Assembly (NCBI GenBank): GCA_029582265.1
Contig: CM055823.1
Span: 16,489,019-16,553,018, forward strand
Length of the DNA: 64,000 nucleotides
Reading direction: 5' to 3'
Source of the DNA: Zoroaster sp. YZ-2022
Lineage: Eukaryota; Echinodermata; Asteroidea; Forcipulatida; Zoroasteridae
Under the pieces are notes generated by a model, which was given only the letters and a program-made list of their open reading frames with translations, searched no databases and had not been told where the DNA came from. Below, in pieces: positions 1 to 11,694 of this stretch; position 1 is the first letter of the stretch; each line of letters opens with the position of its first letter. The position numbers were made by a program, and so were the translations under genes.

Positions 1-1
1 A

Positions 2-46
2 GTTAAACAAGGTATATTACCAAACTCGCTTATGCCGTCTGAATAA
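2..46 (+). CDS. Small Polinton membrane protein, C-terminal end only
   Basis: Frame starting at base 2 encodes the last 14 residues and TAA stop of the 77-residue protein found complete at 49579-49812 in the right arm. It is truncated by the window edge. It lies just upstream of the integrase start and is read in the same direction. Confidence 0.8.
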   Translation, partial: VKQGILPNSLMPSE

Positions 47-81
47 AAAATGTACGTATAAAATATATATTTTATAACTAA

Positions 82-1073
82 ATGGATGAAAACAAGTTAC
101 GAAACGCTTATTATAGTCCGCGAGGATACTACAAAGGTCTCAATGCGATTAATAAATTATCTAAAGAAAAAAAAAAGAAAAAAAAAGGAGTTTCACGGTG
201 GATAAAAAGCAAGTGTGGCAAATTTATTTACCCTATCCTAAATATATTCCTAGACCAACTAGTTCAAATAGTAATTTACAACGACCGAATCAAGTTCATC
301 AGGCAGATTTATTATTTCTTCCGCACGATACGGTGGCTAAAAAGACGTACAAGTACGCGTTAACCGTCGTGGATGAAGCGAGTAGATATAAAGAAGCGGA
401 GCCATTAACCGATAAAACCGCGAAACAAGTTGGTAATGCCTTTAAAAAAATTTATAAACGTTCGCGGCTAACGTGGCCTAAAATTATTAAAGTTGATCCC
501 GGAAAAGAATTTATGAGTAGCGTTAATGTATTAATGAGTAAACATAATGTAAAAATCCAAAGAAGTGAGGCTGGTAATCATAGAGCACAAGGTATAGTAG
601 AGCGATTTAATAGAACGTTAGCCGAGAGATTATTTTCTCATCAATACGCGCAAGAAATAGCGACCGATGAGAGATCGCGAGTATGGGTAAAAAGATTACC
701 AGCGGTTATAAAAGCATTAAATAATTAAACGACGCGTCTTATAAATTTTAAACCAAAAGACGCGATTAAATTACGTATCGTACAACAAAATCCAGCCTCC
801 CCGGCGTTAAGCGCAAAAAAGGAAAAAAGAATTCCGAGCGATAGTTTAGTTCGTTATTTATACGCACCCGGTGAAGCTGAAAAAGATACGAGACGTCGCG
901 CTACCGATCCTATATGGAGTATAAAAACTTATAGACTAGCTAAAACGATGAAAGCCGCGAATCAAGTTAGATTATATTATTTAGACGCGGGTCCCGCTCG
1001 TAGTTTTGTAAGAGAAGAAATACAAATTATTCCTCGAGATACAGAAAATCCACCGATCGCTAAACGATCGTGA
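82..1073 (+). CDS. Polinton integrase, left-arm copy, frameshifted
   Basis: Retroviral/Ty3-type integrase that would insert the element. The catalytic D,D,E residues are visible in HQADLLF, KVDPGKEF and QGIVERFNRT. A chromodomain-like C-terminal part follows (GPARSFVREEIQII). Start ATG at 82 lies just after a lysine-rich leader region. A one-base loss in the A-run near 203-215, plus a 3-base deletion, breaks the frame relative to the right-arm copy. An in-frame TAA at 726-728 interrupts both copies, after which the same frame continues to TGA at 1071-1073. The 3' end overlaps the convergent polymerase by 14 bp. Confidence 0.9.
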
Positions 1074-4000
1074 TCACTTTTTCCAACAACTCTTTCATCG
1101 CTAAAATCATTTTAATTTTATAATTACCGTAAGCTAAAGTATCTATTCTATTTTCTAAAATATATCTTTTCGTGTCTAAAGCGGATAGCGATATTTTATT
1201 TACTCGCGTCGTATATAGTCTATGATTTTTGTGTATAATAAAATTCATATCGTGATGTAAAGTACTACTTTGATCTAAAACTTGTTTATATCGGTTGTGT
1301 TTAATATTTTTTTCAATAACTTGTTTTTTAACGCCTTTAGCTTTTCTTATTTCTTTTTTGTTCGATAAAAGTATCGAATACATTTTTGGCCTTAAACCCA
1401 CAAATTCCGCTATAGCCACTCCCGCATTCTCGTCTTTCATTTTACCAATCACCTTTTTATTTTCTTCAGAAAATAGAAATTTATCTTTGGAAAAATTACT
1501 AAAATCGTATAAATCTTTATCTTTTTCCATATCTTTATAAACATCGTCCGTTTGAATCTCGAGTACTAAACTATCCGTATCTGTATAAAGTAAATTGCAC
1601 TTGGTGCCGTATTTTTTCTTTAAATTATTGTAATAAAAATCGTACATGAAAGCTTTTGATAATTCTAAAATAGCCATTCCTACGTAAACTGGACGGTTAA
1701 GAACGAGTTTCGTCTTATGCATGTGTATAGCTACTAAATCGTTATCAAAAATCCTCGCCTCGGCAAAATTTGGTTTTGATAAAAGTTTTCTAATTTGATT
1801 TTCCGATTTTTTATCGTTTACTCGCTTCAAATTTACGTTAACTCGTTTGCGTACATTTTCCATCGTTTTACCAAAAACTGAATTGTTCATCAGTTTGTAC
1901 AAGTCTTTTTCAAAATCGCTCTTTGCATTTTTTCTGAGTTGGGTGTTTTTATCGATGTATGATTTCATCCAAGGTGATTCGTCAAATTCTAAAACTTTAT
2001 GAATTTTTGTTAGTTTTAGTCCGAGTTTTAAATATAATTCCAAATTACGATAATGAAGCACGTAATTTTTTTTATCGTATAAATTGGGTACTAATTTTGC
2101 GACGTTTGGCGCGGGTTTACCTTTTAATAACTCGAGTTGATACGACGCCATCCATTCTTTAGGTATTACCAACGACTCTGGCGCGAGTGGAAATGCGTTG
2201 TGTAAATCATGTAATTCTTTTGGATATTCTAAATCAACTTATAAAATGTAACCTTTATTTTGTTTAAATCCTTCGCTTTCAAGTTTACCAATTCGTTTTT
2301 CACTCAACCACTTAAAATTGCCCGTCGGTAAAGGTTGACTGATAGCGTATCCGTATAAATTATTCGCGTCTAAATGTAAAATGTAGCTCGAGGGTTTTGA
2401 TGAATCGTAATCGTCTAAATATTTATTGTTTGCTTTCGCGTATCGTTTACTTACCATGCACGTTCCTCCACGCGTGCCTTTTTCTATAAATAAATGCATA
2501 TCGATATCCGTAAACAAATCTAAAGTTTGTCTCGAGTGTTTCAATAAAGCGTCCCAACTTAATCCAGGACTAGTATAACAATTAGCTGGATCTAAATCAT
2601 ATTGTTTTATACAAGTAGTACGGAAATTTTCAAAAACATCCGCTAATAACAACGTATCTGTACGCACGTATAAATCGTGATAATCGCCTAAATTTTTACA
2701 ATCGAATGTGTCGTAAACGTTTCTCGCATGTGCATATTGTTCTTTAGTAATGTGCTGGTCGTTTAAACTACTATAAAAAGCCTCGATTGAAGGAAGTTGT
2801 ACTTGGTAAAATTTTTCAAAACTATCCATGTACTCATACGGATAAACGCCCTTGTTTTTAACGAGATTTAATTTTTCTAAATCGGGTACAAACTCGCTAG
2901 TAATCGGAAAAGAAACGTTTGATTTTACGAGTTTATCCAACGAAGCTATTAAAAATTGAGCGCTATCGATAAAGCGTAATTGACCGATTGAAAAACTAAT
3001 ATACTTTTCTATATTATTTGCGATACACGATACATTTCTCGTCGTTTTACCCGCGGCTTGCATAATGAGGTGCGAGTCGTAGCCCCGCAAATTATGAAAT
3101 ACGACTAGGATAAATGTTTTCTCTGGTTTTAAACTCAGTCTTAAATTACACCAATTATGCGCCGCGCCTCTATACTTTCCGGTAATGTGGCAATGATCGC
3201 GTACTTTTTTAAACTTGGGGATGTTATTTACAAAAAATGCCTTTTCACATATCCAGCATCGACGCGCATTTTTAAAATCTTCTACATCTTCATCGGTCAT
3301 TATTATTTTAACGGGGTTTTTAAATAGTTCGTTAATCTTAACTTGTTCTTCTTTTTCTAATTTAGTTTAAAAATGTTTAGCCGCATCTTCTCCCCTATAC
3401 GTAGTTGAAGAAAATATTGAACCGTCGCATTTTATAATGACGTACGAATAACCGCAAACGACGTGCTCTTGAAGTTTTTTAGTATTGGTATTATTTACAT
3501 CATCGACCTTTTGAATAATACTTTCAAAGTCGGCGTATATAACGAAAGGAACTTTCATTTTTTTATGATAATTTATAAATTTTAACTTGTCGTTTTTACC
3601 TTTTTCTGGCATCACAACGGTTGTTGGCCTGTTGGAAAAACCCTTACACATTTCTACGTGGTTTTCGAGATACAATTCTTTTGAAAAACTCTGTAAACAT
3701 CTTAAACAAAAATGTTTTCGTTCGTTGTGTTTAGTTTGATCGCAAAGTAATTTATTTATATCTTTTATCCACACGTAGTGAGATCTAGTTCCTTCTTCTT
3801 CTTCCTCGTGTATTAATAATAAATTTATACGATCTATATTTTTAGGCTGATCGCTAATTTTATAAACTAGTATCGATTTTCCCTCACAACCAAATACGTT
3901 TATCGCTAAATCATTTTGTTTTTCTACTAGTTTAATTTGATTAATTGGGGTTGGAGCGTCTATATTATTAAAATTAAAACCATCGTTCGTTAAATATTTA

Positions 4001-4938
4001 GAGGGTCTATCAGAATTTTTTATGTTTACTTTTTTAATTAAAATATTTAATTCTAACGATTTTTCTTTATGTTTATTATAACAACGCAAAGCCCACCGCA
4101 AACAATTATCGTTGTTATTTTTTACGTTAATGCACGCTTGTTTCTTTTTTATGTAGTCGCATAGCGAGATATAAGAGCCGCCTCTTAAAGCCTGGTATCG
4201 GGCGATTGTAACGTTCATTTCTACTATACGATCTACCTCCCATCCAGAACCGTTCGACGTCCATTTTTCTAAATCTTCGTTAATTTGTGAATAAACTGTA
4301 TTTAATATATTTTCAATATCGTCTAAATTAAATAAAACAATTTGCCTCTTATTATGAAATTTTGGTTCGTCAAAATCGATCGTACCGCCCAAGTTTTCTT
4401 TATGTAATTTAATGCGTATATATATCATAAACTTGAACGATCTTAATTCTTCTAAATCAATTATAAACTTGTTTATAATTTTTGGTTTTACCGCTTCCCA
4501 AAAAATAATTAAATCTTTTTCTTTGCTATGATTTAGCGGAACGACCATTCTTCGTTCGCGTAAATAGTTTCCACCGACAATCGGCGGGTTAAATTTTAAC
4601 TCTTCTTCTCGACCGTAAAACCTTTTATAAGCGGCTACTAAATCTTTTTTTAACAACTTGTTCCTTCTACCTGCGCCGCGTACCGGTAGCGGTATATTTT
4701 CAGCGGCTATACGCTCTCTCAATTCAACCAACTTTAATTTAGATAATGGCGTTGGCCTGCGTTGACGCAAATAATTTTTTATACCTTCATAATACGCGCG
4801 TTTAGTAATTTTACCTCTTCTCCTTATCGCGAAAGTAATTTTTCCAAAGTGCTCTGGTAATCGCGAAAACTCTTTCAATTCTGGTAATGTCCATTTCGAT
4901 AAATATTTTCGTCTTCTTTCTTCTTCATTTCTCTCCAT
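1060..4938 (-). CDS. polB: Polinton protein-primed DNA polymerase B, left-arm copy
   Basis: Family B polymerase that would replicate the element from a protein primer; about 1290 codons. In order: an N-terminal SAP-like helical region (residues about 50-110), a C2H2-like finger (HFCLRCLQSF...H...C), exonuclease motif I (YADFES), an endonuclease-VII-like zinc site (CWIC...HCHITG...CN), Exo II (HNLRGYDSH), Exo III (YVRTDTLLLADVF), Pol A (LDANNLYGYA), Pol B (KLMNNSVFGKTMENVRKR) and Pol C (YTDTDS). Two in-frame TAA codons, at 3367-3369 and 2239-2241, interrupt an otherwise open frame that ends in TAG at 1060-1062. This copy has no frameshift, unlike the right-arm copy. Start ATG is preceded by AATAA. 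Confidence 0.95.
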
Positions 4939-4972
4939 TTATTATTCTACAAGATTATATTTTTTTGTTTTT

Positions 4973-5401
4973 TTAAATTCTAAATGTCACTTTTTTAAGT
5001 AACTTTTTTTCGGTAGTAAAACCGCCGGTTTTATGCGGTAAGACCGCTAATTTTAAATTTCTTTCTAACAACTCTTTCATCACTAAATTATATTTTCGTC
5101 TAGCTTTTCCTGCCGCAAGTTTTAAACGATTATAATAAATACTCGTTAATACTTTTTGTTTTGTTTTTATTAATGATTTTTTTGCGCATCGTGTACAATA
5201 AGCCGATAAAGTTTTTGTACCTTTTTCACATCCTAAACAAGGAAGTGGTATGCGTTTTCCTTCTTTAATACGACGACGATGCGACCCACAAAATCTATCC
5301 CCACACGCGCTATCAATACAACACTTGTCCGTTTTACCGACTAAAAGCCATTCGCAGGGAATTATTATTTTGATTCGGTTTTTCTCTATTTCTGTTGTCA
5401 T
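4973..5401 (-). CDS. Cys-rich terminal ORF of the Polinton, left-arm copy (intact)
   Basis: 142 residues, not recognised. It has a cluster of metal-ligand-like residues (CCIDSACGDRFCGSH, then CLGC and YCTRC), followed by a basic helical tail. The ATG at 5401 begins within the terminal inverted repeat, and MTT is shared with the gene at the other end of the element. A longer frame with a TTG start exists but the ATG is preferred. A treble-clef or zinc-ribbon fold is an inference from cysteine spacing. It is the first gene inside the terminus and is followed by polB on the same strand 34 bp later. Confidence 0.75.
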   Translation of the reverse strand: MTTEIEKNRIKIIIPCEWLLVGKTDKCCIDSACGDRFCGSHRRRIKEGKRIPLPCLGCEKGTKTLSAYCTRCAKKSLIKTKQKVLTSIYYNRLKLAAGKARRKYNLVMKELLERNLKLAVLPHKTGGFTTEKKLLKKVTFRI

Positions 5402-5648
5402 CTTTATTATTCTCAAAGATAATCTGTTTTTAATATTTCAATTTTTTTTATATCTACTTTTTTTATCACATTTTTGCGATGACGTCACCAGTTTTTGGTA
5501 ACGTCATACCTCATTTGCATAATCTCAGTTTTTTTTGATACGTCATACATTTTTTTTGTTTTAAGAATCGACCTACTGCCACCCACAGATTTTAAGCAAA
5601 ATATCATTTTTTGAGAGGTGAGCCCGACGCCCCATCTGACATACTACT
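5395..5648. repeat. Polinton terminal inverted repeat, left-arm copy
   Basis: Same sequence as 43977-44233 in reverse complement, ending CTGACATACTACT at 5648, followed by AAAAC (the reverse complement of the 5-bp target duplication). It contains TGACGTCA, the octamer ATGCAAAT and further TGACGT half-sites. Confidence 0.9.
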
Positions 5649-6315
5649 AAAACTTATTTGTTCGGAAATGTACTGACTTAGCAGTTTGATGTCACAGGCT
5701 AGAATGCCCACCCTATCTGTACCCACACAACACCTGGTTGCAGCATACCTAATAATAATAATAAACCTTATGTTTATTTATAATAAAAACTTATTTGTTC
5801 GGAAATGTACTGACTTAGCAGTTTGATGTCACAGGCTAGAATGCCCACCCTATCTGTACCCACACAACACCTGGTTGCAGCATACCTAATAATAATAATA
5901 AACCTTATGTTTATTTATAATAAAAACTTATTTGTTCGGAAATGTACTGACTTAGCAGTTTGATGTCACAGGCTAGAATGCCCACCCTATCTGCCACACA
6001 ACACCTGGTTGCAGCATACCTAATAATAATAATAAACCTTATGTTTATTTATAATAAAAACTTATTTGTTCGGAAATGTACTGACTTAGCAGTTTGATGT
6101 CACAGGCTAGAATGCCCACCCTATCTGTACCCACACAACACCTGGTTGCAGCATACCTAATAATAATAATAATAAACCTTATGCTTATTTATAATAAAAA
6201 CTTATTTGTTCGGAAATGTACTGACTTAGCAGTTTGATGTCACAGGCTAGAATGCCCACCCTATCTGTACCCACACAATGCCTGGTTACAGCATACATAT
6301 GCCCTCAATAACATT
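5649..6315. repeat. Tandem repeat, about 137-bp unit x 5
   Basis: Five near-identical units beginning AAAACTTATTTGTTCGG and containing CACCTGGTTGCAGCATACC and an (AAT)n stretch. Unit spacing is 137 bp (5649, 5786, 5923 and so on). The array directly abuts the Polinton terminus. The same repeat flanks both ends of the Polinton in the right half, showing that the element inserted within the array. Confidence 0.95.
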
Positions 6316-6979
6316 CCATTTAAATTTGGCTATACCTAATTACAGATTATGCATATTCATAAACCGGTCAAGCGTCACGCTTGCTTGTACCGAACAGACA
6401 AATATTTCCTGCTATACTGCGTACCACAGGAAAATAAACTTTTGATGGATCCTTGGTTTCATTACAAGAAATGTATAAAAAATTATTTTGGGTAAATTAT
6501 TTTTTCTTCGAAATCGTCTCGTACCATACACACCCCAGTAATATAATCAGTTTTCAAAAAAAGGTCAATATAAATTGAAAAATTCCAGAAAATAATTAGC
6601 GTAAAAAAAGAGGGGAAATTGGGGGATGGCTTCATGGGGGTAGATTAGGGGTCAGTTAGGGGTCAGGTCAGATCCTCGCTGACGCGTTCCCCCAATTGTC
6701 ACAAGTAATCGTCGCCTCTGATCAGCAGACTTTCAAAATGACATTTAAACCTACGACACCGATTCCATGCCCTGTCAAAAGTCTGCTCTGATCGTGACAA
6801 TATTGTCCCTTTAATTAATTTAAATTCAACAGACAAGAGACGTGAATTTCGTATAAAACTCACCATCATTGTTATTATTACTTAGTTATTAATTTGTTGT
6901 ATTTGTTATGATTTGTTTTGTTATTTAGTTTAATTAAAGTGTATTTCTATCCCTGCTCAGGCAGAACCCTTGTACTTAC
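6316..6979. other. Host intron, unique sequence plus MITE end
   Basis: No gene seen. About 6640-6830 belongs to a MITE-like family: reverse complement of its end reads TTAAAGGGACAATATTGTC, matching ends near 21205-21425 and 62166-62195. The rest is AT-rich unique intron. Confidence 0.5.
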
Positions 6980-7106
6980 ATTATATTTGTTCTGTTCATG
7001 ATGCCGCCGATGGTGTACTGGTTCCAACCATCCATGCAATCCACGCGGGTATATCGATTAAAAATCCAACAATTGCAGACATCAGGACACTGCTGATCTT
7101 CATATC
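6980..7106 (-). CDS. Host receptor gene, LRR N-terminal cap exon (left arm)
   Basis: A 127-bp exon bounded by a CAG acceptor and a GTAAGT donor. It encodes YEDQQCPDVCNCWIF...RVDCMDGW, the Cys pattern (CPxxCxC...C) of an LRRNT cap. It starts with two bases that complete the Gly codon begun by the LDLa exon, and ends with AT, which the first base of the LRR exon (seen in the right half at 62261) completes. The next exon in this arm lies beyond the window, on the far side of the Polinton. The family is inferred to be LGR/relaxin-receptor-like. Confidence 0.85.
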
Positions 7107-8199
7107 CTGGATCGAGAAGAATAAGACGAAAGAACCTCGTACAATTAAAGCTCATTAACAATGTTGATTAGCTGCATTCAAACTTCAAGCCAATAATTAT
7201 ACAATTTTGGTATAATGTATGTAAATACATACATACTTTAGAATCCAAAGTTATGTATATAAACAAAGTGTGAAAGTTTAAGCTTATTTCATTGTGTCGT
7301 TGAACAGTGAACATGCATTCGGATTTGTTTTCATTCAAATGTAAACATTTACCTCTCCATTATGACAACAATCTATTTGCCAAATAATGTGATTAACTGC
7401 ACTAAAATGTTAACACCTCAGACACAACATGTTTAAGTGATGTTTGATACCATCACCAACTTGACCTCAAGTTTCATGTAAAACTGTAATCATTTGTTTT
7501 TCGGGAATACGTGTATTATAATAATATAGGGTCTTTAAAAGCAGTGACGGATACATACACGGACTATTTATGTTGTGCCCTCAAGTGCGTAAACTGCCAG
7601 TAGCCTACTGGTCAATTAAGCGTTTTTGTTAATTAGTTTGCGTATGAAATTAGTTGAAATCCCATTTTCCATGACTTTGTACATTATACGCTTGAGAAAC
7701 ATATTGCAGAGTTTGAGTGGCCACCATGCAGTCGTTTAGTAGTGGCATTGATTACAAGTAGGGTCAGGCGAGGTTAGCACTCCCAAGGGATTTCCCCATT
7801 GAAATTGTACACAAAGCAACATAATCCTTAGAGGTAATGCAGCCGCCAGCCAGACAGGCTACGTCAACGAGCATTTGATACATTGTAAGTTTTTTTATGA
7901 ATGAGTTGTTTATTACTAGGTCTGTGGGGGGGGGGGGGGCAGGGGTAGGGGGGGGGGTAGGGGGCGGTGCTTTGGAGCAAGCCTGAATGAAAACAGCTGT
8001 TTGACTTGGCTGTAAACAACTGTTTGACTCACGTGGCGTGAAGGGAGCAATGTCTGGAAGTAATAATTGTTTGGCACGCTCTTTGCAGTCAAGCATAGCG
8101 TATCTAGCTATAAACGGAGGAAGAGTAGGTTTTGACTGCCCATTTAGCCACCCCCCATCCCCCCTTTATTTTCGGACATAAAGAAAAAGAAAAACCAAC

Positions 8200-9000
8200 C
8201 CCCCCTGCAAAAAATCATGAATCCTCCCCTGAAAAGGGTGGACATATATTATGGGAATTCCGACGCGGATCCAGGGGTGGGGGAGGGGAGGGGAGGGGGG
8301 GGGAGGGGAGGGGAGGGGAGGGAGGGGAGGGAGGGAGGGGAGGGACAAAACCCCAAATAATACAAAACATAACAGGTGGTTATTATCAGACATAAACAAA
8401 TTAAAAACTTGACCCCCCACCCTCCCCTCCCCCCTTAAAAATTCCTGGATCCGCCCCTGAAATGGTCATATACAACCTCTAGACCATCTGAAAGAATTTG
8501 GGAATGCTAGGAGTCCGATTATGCAACGGTATATGCCCCCGTTCATTGAGTTACGCGTGCCAGTTGTCGACTGGCAGCTCCTGTTATAGCGCGCGAAAAC
8601 GGCCGGCGCGCACTTAAGAAAAACCTACCCCCCTGCAAAATTTAATGAATCGTCCCCTGAAAAGGGTGGAAATATATTATGGGAATTCCGACGCGGAAGG
8701 GGGAGGGGGGAAACCCCAAATAATACAAAACATAACAGGTGGTTATTATCAGACATTAAAAAAATGAAACATTTGACCCCCCACGCACCCTCCCCTCCTC
8801 CCCCCCCCCCTTAAAAATTCCTGGATCCGCCCCTGAAATGATCATATACAACCTCTAGACCATCTGAAAGAATTTGGGAATGCTAGGAGTCCGATTATGC
8901 AACGGTATATGCCCCCGTTCATTGAGTTACGCTTGCCAGTTGTCGACTGGCAGCTCCTGTTATAGTGCTCGAAAACAGCCCGCGCGCACTTTTAAACATT
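8200..9000. repeat. Tandemly duplicated segment of about 380 bp with G-rich core
   Basis: Two copies (about 8200-8615 and 8620-9000) share a GGATCCAGG/CCTGGATCC-bounded, G- or C-rich core, then a conserved stretch with an imperfect palindrome around GTTGTCGAC. The first copy carries a run of GGGGA repeats (8279-8345), the second a shorter one. Another GGATCCAGG-type end lies at 15232-15260. This looks like a non-autonomous mobile element; the class was not determined. Confidence 0.6.
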
Positions 9001-9052
9001 GTGAATGCTTTCTTAGTTGAACTGAAACATTGACAGATCGGTTACAATGACT

Positions 9053-9475
9053 AATTTTAAGTTAGTGTTCTGACTGGTTAAAGCGTCGGCACGTACCTTG
9101 AGGCAGTACAGATCTCTACAAGTTAGTGTTCTGACTGGTTAAAGCGCCGGCCCATACCTTGAGGCAGTACAGAACTATGCAAGTTAGTGTTATGACTGGA
9201 TAGAGCGCCGGCCCATACCTTGTATGAGCCAGTACAGATCTAAACAAGTTAGTGTTCTGACTGGTTAAAGCGTCGGCACGTACCTTGAGGCAGTACAGAT
9301 CTCTACAAGTTAGTGTTCTGATGACTGGATAGAGAGCCGGCCCATACCTTGAGGCAGTACAGATCTATACAAGTTAGTGCTCTGACTGGATAGAGCGCCG
9401 GCCCATAACTTGAGGCAGTACAGATCTGTACAAGTTAGTGTTCTGACTGGTTAGAGCGCCGGCCCATTATCTGTT
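9053..9475. repeat. Minisatellite, about 60-66-bp unit x 7
   Basis: Seven copies of a unit beginning AAGTTAGTGTTCTGACTGG and ending in CAGTACAGATCT. The part CTGGTTAGAGCGCCGG resembles the A-box half of a tRNA-derived SINE head. It is mirrored at about 40105-40520. Confidence 0.85.
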
Positions 9476-9639
9476 CATAGCTGTCTGGTATAATATTTCA
9501 GTTATGATAATGTTTTAATTCGTTTTTGTATTTTGTTCCCTTTTGATCGAATGTTTCCTTTTCAAACCATTGTTAATATTTTGTTAACACACATTTAGGG
9601 TGCCATTGTCAAACAATCTTCTGCATCAGACTAGTATTA

Positions 9640-9890
9640 TGATGGCTTCGTCGTCAGAATGTGGGTTAGAATCCTGGCCGTGACAGTGGTACTTGTGTCC
9701 TTGAGCGAGACACAATTGTTTATTGCTTCTCTTCACACCTGAGTAAAATGGGTACTTGTGAGGGTTAGAGATGGATGTTGTGTTTGATTATACCCATTGT
9801 AGCGCTGAGTACAGCAGCATAGAGTTATATACTCCAAAGGGAGCTGAGAAAGTGGTAGGATTTATATTGGCCCAATGACCAGGGATAATA
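9640..9890 (+). mobile_element. Old tRNA-derived SINE, left-arm copy
   Basis: It contains a B-box-like GGGTTAGAATCC, then GTGTCCTTGAGCGAGACAC and a body matching the SINE at 39385-39746 (GGGAGCTGAGAAAGT, CCAGGGATAATAA). The 5' half of the tRNA region is degraded. In the right arm the same old copy is split by a second SINE. Confidence 0.7.
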
Positions 9891-10107
9891 AAGTGAATCG
9901 CTTAGATAGATTTATTTTTCTTTAATAAGGGTCAATCAGAATGTACTTGTTTTAAATGGGTGTAAAATTTGATATTTTTTGTGGACATTTGAAGAACCAG
10001 GCTATATGCTACTGGTACAATACTGCAGTAAAGCGATTGTCATGGTATCAACGGTCGTTGGGGAAACAAGGATATGTTGATGGATTGTACCCTAGTTCAT
10101 TGCTTAC

Positions 10108-10230
10108 CACATTCTTCCTCATCCAGTCCATAGATCTGGCAGTCTCTGAAACCATCGCATCTAGCGTCGGGTGATACACACGAGCCATCACCACAATCGA
10201 AAAGGCTGGCATTGGGACAAAATGATTCGT
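10108..10230 (-). CDS. Host receptor gene, LDLa exon (left arm)
   Basis: A 123-bp exon with CAG acceptor and GTAAGC donor. It encodes one LDL-receptor class A module: six cysteines and the calcium-cage motif CDGFRDC...GLDEEEC. In the known relaxin receptors (RXFP1/2) such a module is needed for signalling; whether it has that role here is inference. Phase joins the CUB exon upstream and the LRRNT exon downstream. Compared with the right arm it differs at four residues (F/S, N/D, Q/E, E/D). Confidence 0.88.
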
Positions 10231-10390
10231 CTGTACGTGAATATATACAACAATGTTTCCCAGATTAACTGAGTTAAACTTTGTCTAATTAATTACATTA
10301 CATTAGAAATGTAAATAAATGTGAAAGTAACGACACGTTTTACATGATAATTTATAATGAGTGACTTCATCGTTTCAGTTTGCGGTAACC
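10231..10390. other. Host intron remnant between LDLa exon and LINE
   Basis: AT-rich sequence with nothing recognised, leading to the (AAT)n tail of the LINE. Confidence 0.5.
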
Positions 10391-10559
10391 CCATAATAAT
10401 AATAATAATAATAATAAAGATTTTTAGCGCGCACATATCCACCCTGCTGGGCGCTCAAGGCGCGGAAACAAAGAAAAAACATTAATACAAACAATATACA
10501 ATGATAGCATAGGAAAACAAATTATGTACCGAGATACATGTACCTACAATGCAATTACA

Positions 10560-11692
10560 AATATACATCATCTTTGAAGAGTTGTGACATAAGATGAGTT
10601 TTAAGCATCGACTTGAATCTGGTTATACTATGACAAGATTTGAGTTTAGTTGGAAGATGATTCCAGAGTCTCGAGCTGCGACAGAAAACGACCTATCACC
10701 CCAGTTCCGTTTTGAAGTTGGTTCCTTGAGGAGTGACATGTTGCTGGAGCGCAAATTGCGTGATGGAGTGTAGACTTTAAGTAGTTCAGAAATATAAATT
10801 GAGCAATGTTATTAAAAGATTTGTGAACAATTAGCATAAGTTTAAAAACAATTCTCTGTGAAACAGGAAGCCAGTGCAGTTCTTACAAGATTGGCGTGAT
10901 ATGGCATGACTTTCTGGACAAAGTCACAACACGAGCTGCTGTGTTTTGTATGTGCTGAAGACGAGATATTTGATTCTGCGGAAGACCGTGAAGGAGAGCA
11001 TTCCCGTTATCGAGCCGTGATGTGACAAATGCATGTATAATTTGTTCAGCAGCACTTTTATTCAAGTATTTCCTAATTCGGCTTATATTTCTGATATGAA
11101 ATGATGATATGTGAACAATGTTGGAGATATGTGGTTTTAAAGTCATTGTCGAGTCAAATATAACACCCAAATTACGTGCATGTAATGAGGGGGTTATCTG
11201 TGAGTCACCAATTGTAATAAATGGAAGAGTAACTTTAGACAATTGCTGACGTGATCCAAATAGAACAAATTCTGTTTTTTCATCGTTCAATTTCAGGAAG
11301 TTTTGTCTCATCCAACTTCGAATCTCTTGAATACATTTCTCCAGTGTTGTAATGCAGGAATCGGCAGGTTCTTGAGAGGATTTAAAAGTAATGTAAAGCT
11401 GCGTGTCATCAGCGTAAACATGGTAATTTAAATTATACTTCAAAATGATATCACGAACTGGAAAGGTATAAACAGTAAACCACTGTGGGCCGAGCACAGA
11501 GCCTTGGGGTACAGAATAGTCAAGAGTAACAGGCTCGGAGATAGCGTTACCAATACAAACATGCTGAGGCCTATTTAAAAGGTAGGACTTACACCAATCC
11601 AGGGCTGTGTCACGTATTCCAAGATGATATTGAAGGCGGGAGAGAAGGATTTTATGATCGACAGTGTCAAAAGCGGCGCTTAAGTCTAACAA
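10560..11692 (-). pseudogene. LINE reverse transcriptase part (left arm)
   Basis: The main frame (10883-11692) carries LDLSAAFDTVDH (palm, catalytic Asp), SVPQGSVLGP and the catalytic HVYADDTQLY, then the post-RT segment with LNDEKTEFVLFG. The C-terminal region typical of CR1/L2 elements continues in another frame to about 10560 (WLPVSQRIVFKL, LWNHLPTKLKS). Frame shifts near 11690 and 10880 split it from its neighbours. It would copy LINE RNA into DNA at the nicked target if intact. Confidence 0.85.
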
Positions 11693-11694
11693 AA

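Larger units (their letters stand above)
7107..10107. other. Host intron with repeats
   Basis: No exon recognised. It contains G-rich tracts (7925-7975, 8279-8345), a duplicated segment (8200-9000), a minisatellite (9053-9475) and an old SINE (9640-9890). A Pro-rich reading frame near 7764-8096 is attributed to the poly-G tract and not to a gene. Confidence 0.6.

Noticed and set aside
5399..5416. Upstream TTG start giving MRIIK before the Cys-rich ORF (also at 59934)
   Set aside because: An ATG lies five codons later; a non-ATG start is not needed.
7764..8096. Pro-rich frame near the poly-G tract (also 41529-41849)
   Set aside because: Caused by the poly-G/poly-C tract; no start context, no family and no splice support; lies in a host intron.
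8132..8420. Gly- and Pro-rich frames in the GGGGA run (also 41116-41493)
   Set aside because: Low-complexity translation of the repeat in both strands.
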